Assembly: GCF_001677885.1 (NCBI RefSeq)
Contig: NZ_LOCQ01000060.1
Span: 361,160-425,159, forward strand
DNA length: 64,000 nt
DNA from: Janthinobacterium psychrotolerans
GTDB taxonomy: Bacteria; Pseudomonadota; Gammaproteobacteria; Burkholderiales; Burkholderiaceae_D
Direction: 5' to 3'
Shown: in pieces, positions 42,773 to 51,053 of the stretch
Numbering within the stretch: the stretch's first letter is position 1
Layout: every line of letters starts with the position of its first letter
Position numbers and translations under genes: made by a program
The notes under the pieces: generated by a model
The model's input: the letters and a program-made list of their open reading frames with translations, nothing else
What the model was told of the DNA's origin: nothing
The model's database searches: none

Positions 42773-43436
42773 GAACGCCATACCGGAACGCTGGATCGTC
42801 GCCTTGTTCAACAAGATGACATTCAGCTATGGCGTGAAGTTCCTTGACCAGTGGAAGGGCATTGACACGGACGGCATCAAGCGCCACTGGGCGCAAAAGC
42901 TGTTCGTGCTGACCACGGCCGAGCTGACGCGTGGTGTCGAGCGGCTCGATAGCCGGGCGTGGCCACCGACGTTGCCGGAATTCCTGGCGCTGTGCCGGCC
43001 ACCCGTCGAGCCCTCGGTGGCGTTCCATGAAGCGCTGGAGCAAGGCGCGCTGCGTACCAGAGGCGAGCCGAATGTGTGGTCTTCGCCTGCCGTGTTCTGG
43101 GCCTGGCGCAAGCTGGGTGCGCATGAGTGCGCGCGCAACACCTATGCCGTGTTGCGGCCACGCTGGGAAGCCGCACTGGCAGCCGAGCTGGAGCGCGAGG
43201 TGATCGAGCCTATTCCGAAGCAGGACCCGGTGGAATTGCCCGCGCCCGGCAAGACGGTGACGTCAAGCCGCAAGGCGCAGCAGCTGATCGGTGCGTTCAA
43301 GCTCAAGAACATCGGTGAGGCTGGGCAGGGCGACGGCAGGCGCTGGGCGCGGCGCATCATCCAGCGCAGGGACGCCGGCGACATCTTCAGCATCTTTGTG
43401 ATCGAGTGCGCCGAGCGTACGCTGGGGGTGCGATGA
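42711..43436 (+). CDS. P-like replication protein (helicase loader)
   Basis: This 241-residue protein shows the lambda P-type pattern: IPERWIVALFNKMTFSYGVKFLDQW, then LTTAELTRGVERLDSRAWPPTLPEFLALC. P-like proteins load the host DnaB helicase at the phage origin. It overlaps the initiator gene by 62 bases, an arrangement suggesting coupled translation. C-terminal residues (about 180-241) are basic and less conserved. Confidence 0.8.
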   Translation: MNEQTILSTSPLDEQPLAWPENAIPERWIVALFNKMTFSYGVKFLDQWKGIDTDGIKRHWAQKLFVLTTAELTRGVERLDSRAWPPTLPEFLALCRPPVEPSVAFHEALEQGALRTRGEPNVWSSPAVFWAWRKLGAHECARNTYAVLRPRWEAALAAELEREVIEPIPKQDPVELPAPGKTVTSSRKAQQLIGAFKLKNIGEAGQGDGRRWARRIIQRRDAGDIFSIFVIECAERTLGVR

Positions 43437-44191
43437 GACTGAACGCGCAATCGAACATGGACGTGATTGGCGCCCGCGTTGCTGAACTGGGCAACCGCCT
43501 GGCCATCACCACTGCGGTGGCGCTGACGCATACCGCAAAGGATGTTCAGGCCGCCATCCGTGCCGAAATGGCGCAGGTGTTTGACCGGCCTCAGCCATAC
43601 ACCTTGAGCAGCACGTTCCTCAAAGGGGCGACGAAGAACAAGCTCGAAGCGCGCGTATGGCTGAAGGACAACCCGTCAGGCAAGGGCACGCCGGCCGACC
43701 GCTACCTGCAGCCGCAGATCGATGGCGGCGTGCGTGGGCAAAAGGGCATGGAGCGGCTGCTTCAGGCGCGCGGCCTGCTGAAAGCCGGGCACGTGGCGAT
43801 GCCAGCTGCCGGCGCGGTGCTGGATGAAAACGGCAATGTCAAGCGCAGCCAGATCATCCAGATCCTGTCGCAGCTGAAGCTGCAGCGCGGGTCCGGGTAT
43901 GAATCGCGCAAGAGCGACAGCGCCGCCTCGCGCCGCACCGTCAAGCGCCAGGGCGTCACGTACTTTGCCATCCGGGAGTCCAGTACGGGGCTCAAGCCGG
44001 GGATCTACCTCAAACGGATTTTTGCCCAGGGATCAGCGGTGCGCCCGGTCTTCATCTTCGTCGCCAAGGCTGCCTACGCTCCAAGGTTGAAATTCTTCGA
44101 GGTGGGCGGCGACACGGCACGCGCCCGCTTCCCGGTGCACTTCAACGCGCAGGCAGACAAAACAATTGCTTTTTTACAACTAAGCCCATGA
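43433..44191 (+). CDS. Phage protein, minor-tail Z-like
   Basis: This 252-residue protein (RLAITTAVALTHTAKDVQAAI, RPQPYTLSSTFLKGATKNKLEARVWL, QIIQILSQLKLQ) resembles a group annotated as minor tail protein Z-like or phage protein of unknown function. It overlaps the P-like gene by 4 bases and precedes the terminase genes, away from the tail cluster. Its role is uncertain and I do not rely on the tail label. Confidence 0.65.
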   Translation: MRLNAQSNMDVIGARVAELGNRLAITTAVALTHTAKDVQAAIRAEMAQVFDRPQPYTLSSTFLKGATKNKLEARVWLKDNPSGKGTPADRYLQPQIDGGVRGQKGMERLLQARGLLKAGHVAMPAAGAVLDENGNVKRSQIIQILSQLKLQRGSGYESRKSDSAASRRTVKRQGVTYFAIRESSTGLKPGIYLKRIFAQGSAVRPVFIFVAKAAYAPRLKFFEVGGDTARARFPVHFNAQADKTIAFLQLSP

Positions 44192-44353
44192 CGCGGAATA
44201 TTGTTGCAAAAATGAAACAATTCACCCATGAAATGTTGCTTTTCGACATGTTGCATTTTAGCAACACCACCCCCATCAAGGTACTTCCGCAGCACGGGGG
44301 AAGTGAGGGTAGTTCAGACCCCGTCGAAACACTAGCCACTGGCAAAACACTTT

Positions 44354-44407
44354 CCTGACAAACAACCTGACAACAGCACAAACCTGACAAAATGCCGAAC
44401 CTGACAA
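44354..44407 (+). repeat. Four CCTGACAA repeats upstream of TerS
   Basis: Identical octamers CCTGACAA at 44354, 44366, 44383 and 44400, with start intervals 12, 17 and 17. The last lies inside the TerS start region (ATG at 44392). Repeats in this place match cosB/pac binding sites of small terminase proteins. The 200-base gap before it also has ATGTTGC repeats at 44233 and 44248. Confidence 0.6.
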
Positions 44408-44934
44408 CCATCGCAACCTGGGCCGCAACGATGGGCATATCCCGCCAGCAGGGCTATGCCGCCGTTACGCGCTGCGCCATTCCGGTGACCGACGGCAAGG
44501 TCGACACCGAATATGCCACGCTGCTCTACCACCGCAACACGCGCCCGCGCGCCAACGGAAAACGCGACCCGGCGCAGACTACGGCAGCCGCATCGGACGG
44601 CAACCAGGGTAGCGGCGCCCAGCCGGCGCCATATGACGAAAGCCGTGCTCGCCGCGAAGAGGCCGAGGCGTCGCTGGCTGAAATGAAACTGGCCGAGATG
44701 ACCGGCAAGTACCTGGTCAAAACCGACGTCGACTCGGCCATTTTCGGCATCATGCGGGCCTTGCGCGATGGCCTGATGAATTGTTCTCGCCGTCTGGCCG
44801 CCGACGTGGCCACCTTGTCCAGCGCGGACGACTGCGAGGCAGTGATCGACCGCGAACACCGCGCCCTGCTCGAAAGCATGCGCCATGCGCTGCTGGCCCA
44901 GGTGGGTGCTGCCGAAGAAAGCGAGGCCCCATGA
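44392..44934 (+). CDS. Terminase small subunit
   Basis: This 180-residue protein has an N-terminal helix-turn-helix (LTTIATWAATMGISRQQGYAAV), a low-complexity linker, and a C-terminal helix that probably contacts TerL (AEMKLAEMTGKYLVKTD). It resembles Nu1/DUF1441-type TerS that selects the packaging site; the CCTGACAA repeats overlap its 5' end. Its stop overlaps the TerL ATG by four bases. No ribosome-binding site stands out, as the repeats occupy that place. Confidence 0.82.
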   Translation: MPNLTTIATWAATMGISRQQGYAAVTRCAIPVTDGKVDTEYATLLYHRNTRPRANGKRDPAQTTAAASDGNQGSGAQPAPYDESRARREEAEASLAEMKLAEMTGKYLVKTDVDSAIFGIMRALRDGLMNCSRRLAADVATLSSADDCEAVIDREHRALLESMRHALLAQVGAAEESEAP

Positions 44935-46973
44935 ACGGTGCCATCGATACGGTCAGCGGCGCCGCCGCCCGCGGCCTGGAGCCTGATCCGAACATGACCG
45001 TCGACGAATGGGCCGACGAATTCATGATCATCCCGAAGGACTCGGGCGCGAACGAATATGGCAAATACCGATCCAGCCGCACGCCGCACGCGCGCTTCGT
45101 CATGCGCGCGCTGTCCGACAATCACCCCTGCAAGCGGGTGGTGCTGAAAGGCGCGTCGCAGATGCTGAAAACCCAGGTCGGCCTGAACTGGTTCGGCGCG
45201 TCGGTGCACCAGTCGCCAGCGAACTTCCTGTGGATCCTGCCCACCGGCAACCTGGCCAAGCGCACCAGTGCGCGCATCAGCAAGACCATCGAGGCGGTGC
45301 CGCAGTTGAAGGAGCGCGTGGCGGCGCCGCGCTCGCGCGACAAGGTCAACACTCTCGACACCAAGCAGTATATTGGCGGGGCCCTGACCATCGTCACGTC
45401 CGGCGCCGCCGCCAACCTGTCGGAGCTGCCGGCGCGCCGCGTGCTGTATGACGAGATCGACCGGGCCGAGGCCAACGTCAACGGCGAGGGCGCCACCTGG
45501 AAGCTGGCCGAGGCCCGGCAAACGACGTTCGAGAAAAACCGCAAGTCTTATTACCCCAGCTCGCCCACCATCGAGGGCGAATCGGCCATCGATGAGTTAT
45601 TCCAGATGGGGACCAAGCAAGAGGCGTTGGCCGATTGCCCGCATTGTGGCCACGAGCAGACCCTGGTATTCGAGCGCATGCACCTGTCGGACGACGGCCA
45701 GTTTGCGCAATACCCGTGCGTCGCATGCGATTACGAAATGGTCGAGAGCGACAAGGGCAAGATGTTCGCGCGCGGCGCTTGGTCAGAAGGCGTGGCTGGT
45801 GATGGCGACACCGTCAGCCTGACGATTTCGGGCATGTTCCTGCCCTACGGCTGGTTCCCCTGGCTGGGCCTGCTCAAGGAATATGCCGAGGCCAAAATTC
45901 AGCTGGGCCTCGGCAACGAAGAATTGATGATCACGTTCTACAACACCCGCTTGGCGCGGTGCTGGGAGCGCGCGAAAGAGCAGACCAAATATGACAACCT
46001 GAAAAACCGCGCCGAAAACTACCGGCTCGGCACCGTGCCGGCCGGTGGCCTGCAACTGACAGCGTCCATCGACACACAAAATGATCGCCTGGAATTCAAG
46101 GCTGTCGCCTGGGGCGAGGGGCTGGAGGGCTGGATCATCGATTACCAGATCATCCATGGAGACCCGTCCGACGAGGCGGTCTGGAAGCGCGCAGCCGAAC
46201 TGGTGAAGACGCAATATCGCCATGCGTACGGCGAAATGATGCGAATCGAGGCCGTTTTTATCGACTCGGGCGGCGCACACACGCAGGATGTTTATAATTT
46301 CACCCACGAACACCGCCGCCGCGGCATCTACGCCATCAAGGGCGCGTCGAAACCGGGCCGGCCTATCATCAGCACCAAGCCAAGCCCGGTCGATATCGAC
46401 GCGCGCGGCAAAACGGAACGGCGCAGCGGGCAGCTGTGGCTCATCGGTAGCGATACCGCCAAGGATTATCTCGCCGGCCGCTGGAAGCGCGTCGATGGAC
46501 CGGGGGCGATCCACTTTTCTACCGATCTGCCGGAGGAGTACTACAAGCAGCTCACGTCCGAATACCGCGTGACGGTGACCAAGCGCGGCCGCAAGACCAG
46601 CATCTGGGACAAAAAACAGTCGGACCGCAACGAGGCGCTCGATCTGATGGTCTATAACCTGGCCGCCGCGCACCACCTGGGCCTGCACAGAAAACCCGAA
46701 AGCTACTGGCAATCGCGCCGCGACAAGCTTAATCCGCGCAATTTCGACATGTTCAAGCTGCTCGACGCCCCAGTTGCGCCCGCCGCGCCATTCATTGAAC
46801 CCGCGCCGGCACCGGACGCCAGCCTGGTTGGAGAGCAAACGCCGGTCACGCCAGCGCCTGCTATTATTCCCGCGCCCGCGCCAGTGGCGCCTGAGCGCGC
46901 TGCAGCTGCTGCGCCAGTCGCGCGCGTGTCGGGCGGGCGTATCTCCCTGGCTGGAACCCGGAGGGCTGCTTGA
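44931..46973 (+). CDS. Terminase large subunit (GpA family)
   Basis: This 680-residue protein is a lambda GpA-type terminase. VVLKGASQMLKTQVGL is the atypical ATP-binding loop, VLYDEIDRAEANV the Walker B region, and DTQNDRLEF with the later GGAHTQDVYNF supplies nuclease aspartates. A zinc ribbon (CPHCGHE, CVACDYE) is present. It cuts concatemers and drives packaging at the portal. A Pro/Ala-rich tail ends the protein. It overlaps the TerS and Mor-like genes by 4 bases. Confidence 0.95.
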   Translation: MNGAIDTVSGAAARGLEPDPNMTVDEWADEFMIIPKDSGANEYGKYRSSRTPHARFVMRALSDNHPCKRVVLKGASQMLKTQVGLNWFGASVHQSPANFLWILPTGNLAKRTSARISKTIEAVPQLKERVAAPRSRDKVNTLDTKQYIGGALTIVTSGAAANLSELPARRVLYDEIDRAEANVNGEGATWKLAEARQTTFEKNRKSYYPSSPTIEGESAIDELFQMGTKQEALADCPHCGHEQTLVFERMHLSDDGQFAQYPCVACDYEMVESDKGKMFARGAWSEGVAGDGDTVSLTISGMFLPYGWFPWLGLLKEYAEAKIQLGLGNEELMITFYNTRLARCWERAKEQTKYDNLKNRAENYRLGTVPAGGLQLTASIDTQNDRLEFKAVAWGEGLEGWIIDYQIIHGDPSDEAVWKRAAELVKTQYRHAYGEMMRIEAVFIDSGGAHTQDVYNFTHEHRRRGIYAIKGASKPGRPIISTKPSPVDIDARGKTERRSGQLWLIGSDTAKDYLAGRWKRVDGPGAIHFSTDLPEEYYKQLTSEYRVTVTKRGRKTSIWDKKQSDRNEALDLMVYNLAAAHHLGLHRKPESYWQSRRDKLNPRNFDMFKLLDAPVAPAAPFIEPAPAPDASLVGEQTPVTPAPAIIPAPAPVAPERAAAAAPVARVSGGRISLAGTRRAA

Positions 46974-47251
46974 ACACCGATCAGGATCCCGATATCGTCG
47001 AAATTATCTTGCGCGCCTGCCAGGCCGGCGGCCTCGATGCCGACACTGCGCATCTGATTGAAAGCCAGATCCGCACCGAGTATGGCGGCCAGCGCGTGCG
47101 CATCCCGAAAAAGAAGAAGCACCTCTCGCCTGCGGTGCGTGAGCTGGTCATCGCCGACGGCCTGACCGATATGTCGACCGAGGAAATCACCGCCAAGCAC
47201 CGAATAAGCCGCGCTTCGCTGTATCGATTCATGAAGCAAGGGAAGGAATAG
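46970..47251 (+). CDS. Mor/C-type phage activator-like protein
   Basis: This 93-residue protein reads from a TTG start with GGAGG five bases ahead; the start overlaps the TerL stop. It shows the Mor-type pattern: GGQRVRIPKKKKHLS (the strand that binds the minor groove) and a C-terminal helix-turn-helix (TEEITAKHRISRASLYRFMKQ). In Mu, Mor and C activate middle and late promoters. A 29-bp dyad repeat lies 9 bases downstream and again before the protease gene; these may be its targets. Confidence 0.72.
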   Translation: MNTDQDPDIVEIILRACQAGGLDADTAHLIESQIRTEYGGQRVRIPKKKKHLSPAVRELVIADGLTDMSTEEITAKHRISRASLYRFMKQGKE

Positions 47252-47259
47252 GCCCTCAT

Positions 47260-47305
47260 GTCGTCTCAAATTGCCCTGTTTTGAGACAGCCATTTTCCAT
47301 AGACT
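47260..47305 (+). promoter_or_regulatory. Dyad repeat copy 1 with -10-like box
   Basis: A 29-bp element (47260-47288) with dyad ends GTCTCAAA / TTTTGAGAC is repeated without change at 49237-49265. Twelve bases after its end lies TAGACT (47300-47305), then CGA. The second copy has TAAAGT at the same distance, then CGA. No normal -35 fits, so it may be an activator-dependent late promoter. Confidence 0.55.
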
Positions 47306-47330
47306 CGACACGACTATGGAGGATCACACA

Positions 47331-47558
47331 ATGGCAGGTATCAACGAAGTGCAGGCGCAGGCGCAGCTTGACGCCTATCTGGCGGCCGAGACGGCGGTGC
47401 TGTCCGGACAGTCGTACGAAATCGCCGGCCGCAAGCTCACGCGCGCGGACCTCGGCGCCATCCAGCAAGGCGTCAAGATCTGGAATGACCGCCTGATCAA
47501 CCTGGCCGGCAAGGCTCGTGGCCGCAGCCGCAGCCGCACAGTCGTGGTCGGCGGCTGA
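47331..47558 (+). CDS. Head-tail joining protein, gpW/DUF6148-like
   Basis: This 75-residue protein (VQAQAQLDAYLAAETAVLSG, ITKSYEIAGRKLTRADLGAI-type pattern) matches the small gpW/DUF6148 group that closes the packaged head. GGAGG precedes the ATG at 47331; an upstream ATG in the same frame is possible but adds an unlikely leader. It lies two bases before the portal gene ATG. Lambda W-like proteins occupy the same position. Confidence 0.85.
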   Translation: MAGINEVQAQAQLDAYLAAETAVLSGQSYEIAGRKLTRADLGAIQQGVKIWNDRLINLAGKARGRSRSRTVVVGG

Positions 47559-47559
47559 C

Positions 47560-49167
47560 ATGAGCGCCTCAGCCAATCCCCTGATGCAGCAAAACCTGCT
47601 CGACAAGGTCATCGCCTATGTCGCGCCGAAGCTGGCCGGCCAGCGCGCGGCGGCGCGCGCGCAGCTGGCCCTCGCTGGCGGCTACACCGGCGCCAAGCTC
47701 GACCGCGCGGCGCTGAGCCGCTGGCAGCCAACCGCGGGCTCTGCCAATTCGGACATCATCAGCGACCTGCCGCTGCTGCGCGCGCGCAGCCGCGACCAGA
47801 TGCGCAACGCACCGGTGGCACTGGGCGCGCTCAATACCACGGTCAGCCACGTGGTCGGTACCGGTATGACCTACACCCCGGCGATCGATGCCGCATTCCT
47901 CGGGCTGACGCCTGAACAAGCCGAGGCCTGGGGCGCCGATACGACGCGCCGCTTCAACACGTGGGCGACGTCGCTCGATTGCGACTTGGGGCGGAAGTTG
48001 AACTTCTACGGCATCCAGGAACTGGCATTGCGCTCGGAACTGGAAAGTGGCGACGTGTTCGTGCTCACACCGCGTGTGGCGCGCGCAGGTTTCCCGGCGC
48101 GCCTGGCGCTGCAGCTGATCGAAGCGGACCGCGTATGCAATCCGGATAGACGCCCCGATACCGAAACCATGGTCGACGGCGTCGAGATCGCCGGAGAAAC
48201 TGGCGAGGCGGTGGCGATCCACGTTGCACGCCGCCATCCTGGCGATCGCTTCGCTGGCGCCAACGTATGGGACCGCGTCAGTACGCGCGGCAGCAGCACC
48301 GGCCGGCGTAATGTACTGCATCTGTTCAAGTCGCTGCGGCCGGGCCAAGTGCGCGGCGTGCCAATGATCGCGCCCATCATCGAGGTGCTCAAGCAGCTCG
48401 GCCGTTGGACCGATGCCGAACTCAATGCTGCCGTGATCAGCGGCATGTTCAGCGTCTTCGTCAAGATGGACCCTGAAGCCTTCGAGGATTTGTTCGACGA
48501 AGACGCCCAGGGCCTGATCGTCGAAAAGTCGAGCAACTGGAGCGGCGAGATGGAATCGGGCAAGGCGATCAACCTGCTGCCTGGCGAAAGCATCGAAACA
48601 TCGACCCCCGGCCGGCCTAACCCCGCGTTCGACCCATTCTGGACGGCCATCGTGCGCCAGATCGGCATGGCGCTGGAAATGCCCTACGAAGTGCTGACGA
48701 TGCATTTCCAGAGCAGCTACAGCGCCGCGCGCGCCGCGCTACTGATGGCCTGGAAGGGCTGGCGCACGCGACGCGACAGGCTCTCCACCTACCTGTGTCA
48801 GCCGGTGTTCGAGCTGTGGCTGTCAGACGAGGTGGCCGAGGGCCGCATCAGCGCGCCGGGCTTTTTCAAAAGCGAGATCGTGCGCGCCGCCTGGTGCGCA
48901 GCGATCTGGACCGGCGACGGCCCGGGCAGTATCGATCCGGAAAAGGAAGTCAAGGCAGCGCAGGCGCGCGTCGACATGGGCATCAGCACCAAGGAAGCCG
49001 AAAGCATCCTGCACGATGGTGTGGCCTGGGGGCCGAAGCACCTGCAGCGCGTGAAGGAAATCAACGCCGAGAAGGCTGCGGGCATCTATTTTCCGCCGGC
49101 TGGTACGCCGGCGCCGCCAGCCAGGCCCGCAGAAAAGGAGCCGCCGCCAGCGCCCGCTGACGAATAA
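47560..49167 (+). CDS. Portal protein (lambda gpB family)
   Basis: This 535-residue protein matches lambda-type portals: SRDQMRNAPVALGALNTTVSHVVGTGM, ALRSELESGDVFVLTP, HLFKSLRPGQVRGVPMIAP and YEVLTMHFQSSYSAARAALL. It forms the dodecameric vertex ring for DNA entry. The ATG at 47560 follows the gpW stop by 1 base. The Pro-rich tail (APPARPAEKEPPPAPADE) is the C-terminal crown and disordered end. A terminator follows. Confidence 0.95.
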   Translation: MSASANPLMQQNLLDKVIAYVAPKLAGQRAAARAQLALAGGYTGAKLDRAALSRWQPTAGSANSDIISDLPLLRARSRDQMRNAPVALGALNTTVSHVVGTGMTYTPAIDAAFLGLTPEQAEAWGADTTRRFNTWATSLDCDLGRKLNFYGIQELALRSELESGDVFVLTPRVARAGFPARLALQLIEADRVCNPDRRPDTETMVDGVEIAGETGEAVAIHVARRHPGDRFAGANVWDRVSTRGSSTGRRNVLHLFKSLRPGQVRGVPMIAPIIEVLKQLGRWTDAELNAAVISGMFSVFVKMDPEAFEDLFDEDAQGLIVEKSSNWSGEMESGKAINLLPGESIETSTPGRPNPAFDPFWTAIVRQIGMALEMPYEVLTMHFQSSYSAARAALLMAWKGWRTRRDRLSTYLCQPVFELWLSDEVAEGRISAPGFFKSEIVRAAWCAAIWTGDGPGSIDPEKEVKAAQARVDMGISTKEAESILHDGVAWGPKHLQRVKEINAEKAAGIYFPPAGTPAPPARPAEKEPPPAPADE

Positions 49168-49171
49168 ACCA

Positions 49172-49194
49172 GGCCCGCCGCGCGCGGGCTTTTT
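49172..49194 (+). terminator. Rho-independent terminator after portal
   Basis: Stem GCCCGC (49173-49178) / GCGGGC (49184-49189) followed by TTTTT. It ends the packaging/portal transcript, so the following protease-to-tail genes need their own promoter, probably the dyad-repeat site at 49237. Confidence 0.85.
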
Positions 49195-49236
49195 CGTACC
49201 CTCGCATTTTGGGCAGCCGTCAAACTATTTACAAAA

Positions 49237-49282
49237 GTCGTCTCAAATTGCCCTGTTTTGAGACAAACTAAATCGCTAAAGT
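49237..49282 (+). promoter_or_regulatory. Dyad repeat copy 2 with -10-like box
   Basis: Exact 29-bp copy of the element at 47260 (dyad GTCTCAAA / TTTTGAGAC). TAAAGT lies 12 bases after its end (49277-49282), followed by CGA, as in copy 1. It sits between a terminator and the protease gene, where a promoter is needed. Confidence 0.6.
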
Positions 49283-49315
49283 CGAGCCACTGAATTGATA
49301 GAAAAAGTGGCTCCG

Positions 49316-50647
49316 ATGAATATTATTGATGTCCTGACCGCGCCCTGGGCGATCCAGCCAAGCAAGCTGCTTGAGCTGCAGGGCATCTACGCCATGCACG
49401 CGCGCGGCGACAAGATCGACATCGCCGCCATTGAGGCGCGCATGGGCCGCCCACTCGCCAACGAACAGCGCAGCTACGAGATCCTGGACGGTGTTGCCGT
49501 GCTGCCGATCGAAGGCGTGATCGCCAAGAAAATGAACCTGTTCAGCCAGATATCCGGCGGCGCCAGCAGTCAGATGACCAGGCAGGCACTGGCCGACGCG
49601 GTCAATGATCCGGCCGTGCACAGCATCATCCTGGCCATCGACAGCCCAGGCGGCACCGTCGACGGCACCCAGGCGCTGGCCGACGCCGTGCGCGCCACGC
49701 GCGACAAGAAACCGATCGTCACGCTCGGCAGCGGCACCATCGCCAGCGCCGCGTACTGGATCGGCGCGTCAGCGCAGGCCGTGTACCTGGCCGACAGCAC
49801 TACGGTGGCCGGCTCCATCGGCATCGTCACCAGTCACACCGATGTCAGCGGCGCCGAGGCCGCGCGCGGCATTAAAACGACCGAGATCACCGCCGGCAAA
49901 TACAAGCGCGTCAGCAGCCAGTACGGCCCGCTGTCCGATGCCGGCCGGCAAAGCATCCAGGAACAGCTGGACTACCTGTATTCGCTGTTTGTCGGCTCCG
50001 TTGCCGACAGCCTGGGCGTCAGCGTCGACACGGTGCTGGCTGACATGGCCGAGGGCCGTGTTTTCACCGGGCAGCAAGCGGTCGACGCCGGCCTCGCGCC
50101 CGGCGGCATCATCACGCTCGATGACCTGGTGGTGAAACTGAATCGCGACCGCGAGGGCAAGCCATCGCCTTTTCCTGCTCGTCCTGGCGCAGCCCCGGCG
50201 CGGCCATCTATCCCCACCCCCAAACCCAAAGGAAGCACCATGACCACGAAAGAACAGATTCAAGCCGAGCATCCGGCGCTGGCCGACGCATTCCGTGCCG
50301 AAGGCGCCAGCGCCGAGCGCGCACGCATCCAGGCCGTCGAAGCCCAGGCAATCCCTGGCCACGAGGACCTGATCGCCGCCCTGAAATTCGACGGCAAGTC
50401 GTCTGCCGGCGACGCCGCCCTGGCCGTGCTGGCCGCTGAAAAAACCAGCCGTGCTGCACACGCCACTGCTGCGCAGAACGAAGCTCCTGCGCCGCTGCCG
50501 CTGGTTCCAGCCGCCTCGGTGCAAAAGCCCGATGACAAACCGGCCGATACCTCGCGCGCCGGTATCGATGCCAAGGCCCGCGAATACATGGCGGCTCACC
50601 CGGGCACCGCATACGTCGCAGCCTACAAAGCCGTCGGCGGCAAGTAA
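49316..50647 (+). CDS. S49-type capsid maturation protease with scaffold domain
   Basis: This 443-residue protein is of the lambda gpC type: a SppA/S49 protease (SIILAIDSPGGTVDG, IGSGTIASAAYWI with the Ser nucleophile region, ITSHTDVSG), followed by a scaffold domain. The protease trims the scaffold and portal during head assembly. The chosen ATG at 49316 starts MNIIDVLTAPW; an upstream in-frame ATG at 49295 adds 7 residues. A separate start for the scaffold lies inside, at 50240. Confidence 0.92.
   Translation: MNIIDVLTAPWAIQPSKLLELQGIYAMHARGDKIDIAAIEARMGRPLANEQRSYEILDGVAVLPIEGVIAKKMNLFSQISGGASSQMTRQALADAVNDPAVHSIILAIDSPGGTVDGTQALADAVRATRDKKPIVTLGSGTIASAAYWIGASAQAVYLADSTTVAGSIGIVTSHTDVSGAEAARGIKTTEITAGKYKRVSSQYGPLSDAGRQSIQEQLDYLYSLFVGSVADSLGVSVDTVLADMAEGRVFTGQQAVDAGLAPGGIITLDDLVVKLNRDREGKPSPFPARPGAAPARPSIPTPKPKGSTMTTKEQIQAEHPALADAFRAEGASAERARIQAVEAQAIPGHEDLIAALKFDGKSSAGDAALAVLAAEKTSRAAHATAAQNEAPAPLPLVPAASVQKPDDKPADTSRAGIDAKAREYMAAHPGTAYVAAYKAVGGK
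50240..50647 (+). CDS. Nested scaffolding protein (Nu3-like start)
   Basis: An in-frame ATG (MTTKEQIQAEHPALADAF) at 50240 follows AAAGGAAG by 5 bases, after a Pro-rich linker that ends the protease domain. It gives a 135-residue helical protein with FRAEGASAERARIQAVEAQA and a C-terminal EYMAAHPGTAYVAAYKAV that contacts the shell. This is the lambda C/Nu3 arrangement, where scaffold is made alone in excess. Confidence 0.8.
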   Translation: MTTKEQIQAEHPALADAFRAEGASAERARIQAVEAQAIPGHEDLIAALKFDGKSSAGDAALAVLAAEKTSRAAHATAAQNEAPAPLPLVPAASVQKPDDKPADTSRAGIDAKAREYMAAHPGTAYVAAYKAVGGK

Positions 50648-50682
50648 GCGGCGTTTCATATCCCAACTCTCAAGGAAAAATC

Positions 50683-51021
50683 ATGGCCGCAAGCTGCTTC
50701 AAAGTTTTGACCCTTTCCGTGGTGGCTGCCGCCGCCCTGGTCCAGCATCGCGCCGTCACCGGTGCCGGTACGGTACCCGCCGCTGGTGGCCGCTGCCTCG
50801 GTGTGGCCGACTATCCGGCCGCCATCGGTGAACGCGTGTCGGTTGGCGCAATGGGCACTGTCATCGCTGAATCGGGTGCCGCCTTTGCCAATGAGGCCGC
50901 GCTCGAGCTCGACGCCGCCGGCCGCTTCATCACGCGCACTGCTGGCGTCACGGTGGCCCGCGCGCTGGGCGCCGCAACCGCAGTCGGCCAGCGCGTGGAA
51001 GTGCTGCTGATCCCGAACTGA
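50683..51021 (+). CDS. Head decoration/cement protein (DUF2190-like)
   Basis: This 112-residue protein with a beta-rich sequence (VGVADYPAAIGERVSVGAMGTVIAE, AVGQRVEVLLIPN) is of the DUF2190/gpD-like group that cements the capsid shell. The hydrophobic start (LSVVAAAALVQHRAVTG) belongs to the fold and is not a signal. It lies between the protease and the major capsid gene, as lambda gpD does. Both neighbours are about 30 bases away. Confidence 0.85.
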   Translation: MAASCFKVLTLSVVAAAALVQHRAVTGAGTVPAAGGRCLGVADYPAAIGERVSVGAMGTVIAESGAAFANEAALELDAAGRFITRTAGVTVARALGAATAVGQRVEVLLIPN

Positions 51022-51053
51022 CCCCGTAACGTCTTACTACACCAGGAGCTGGT

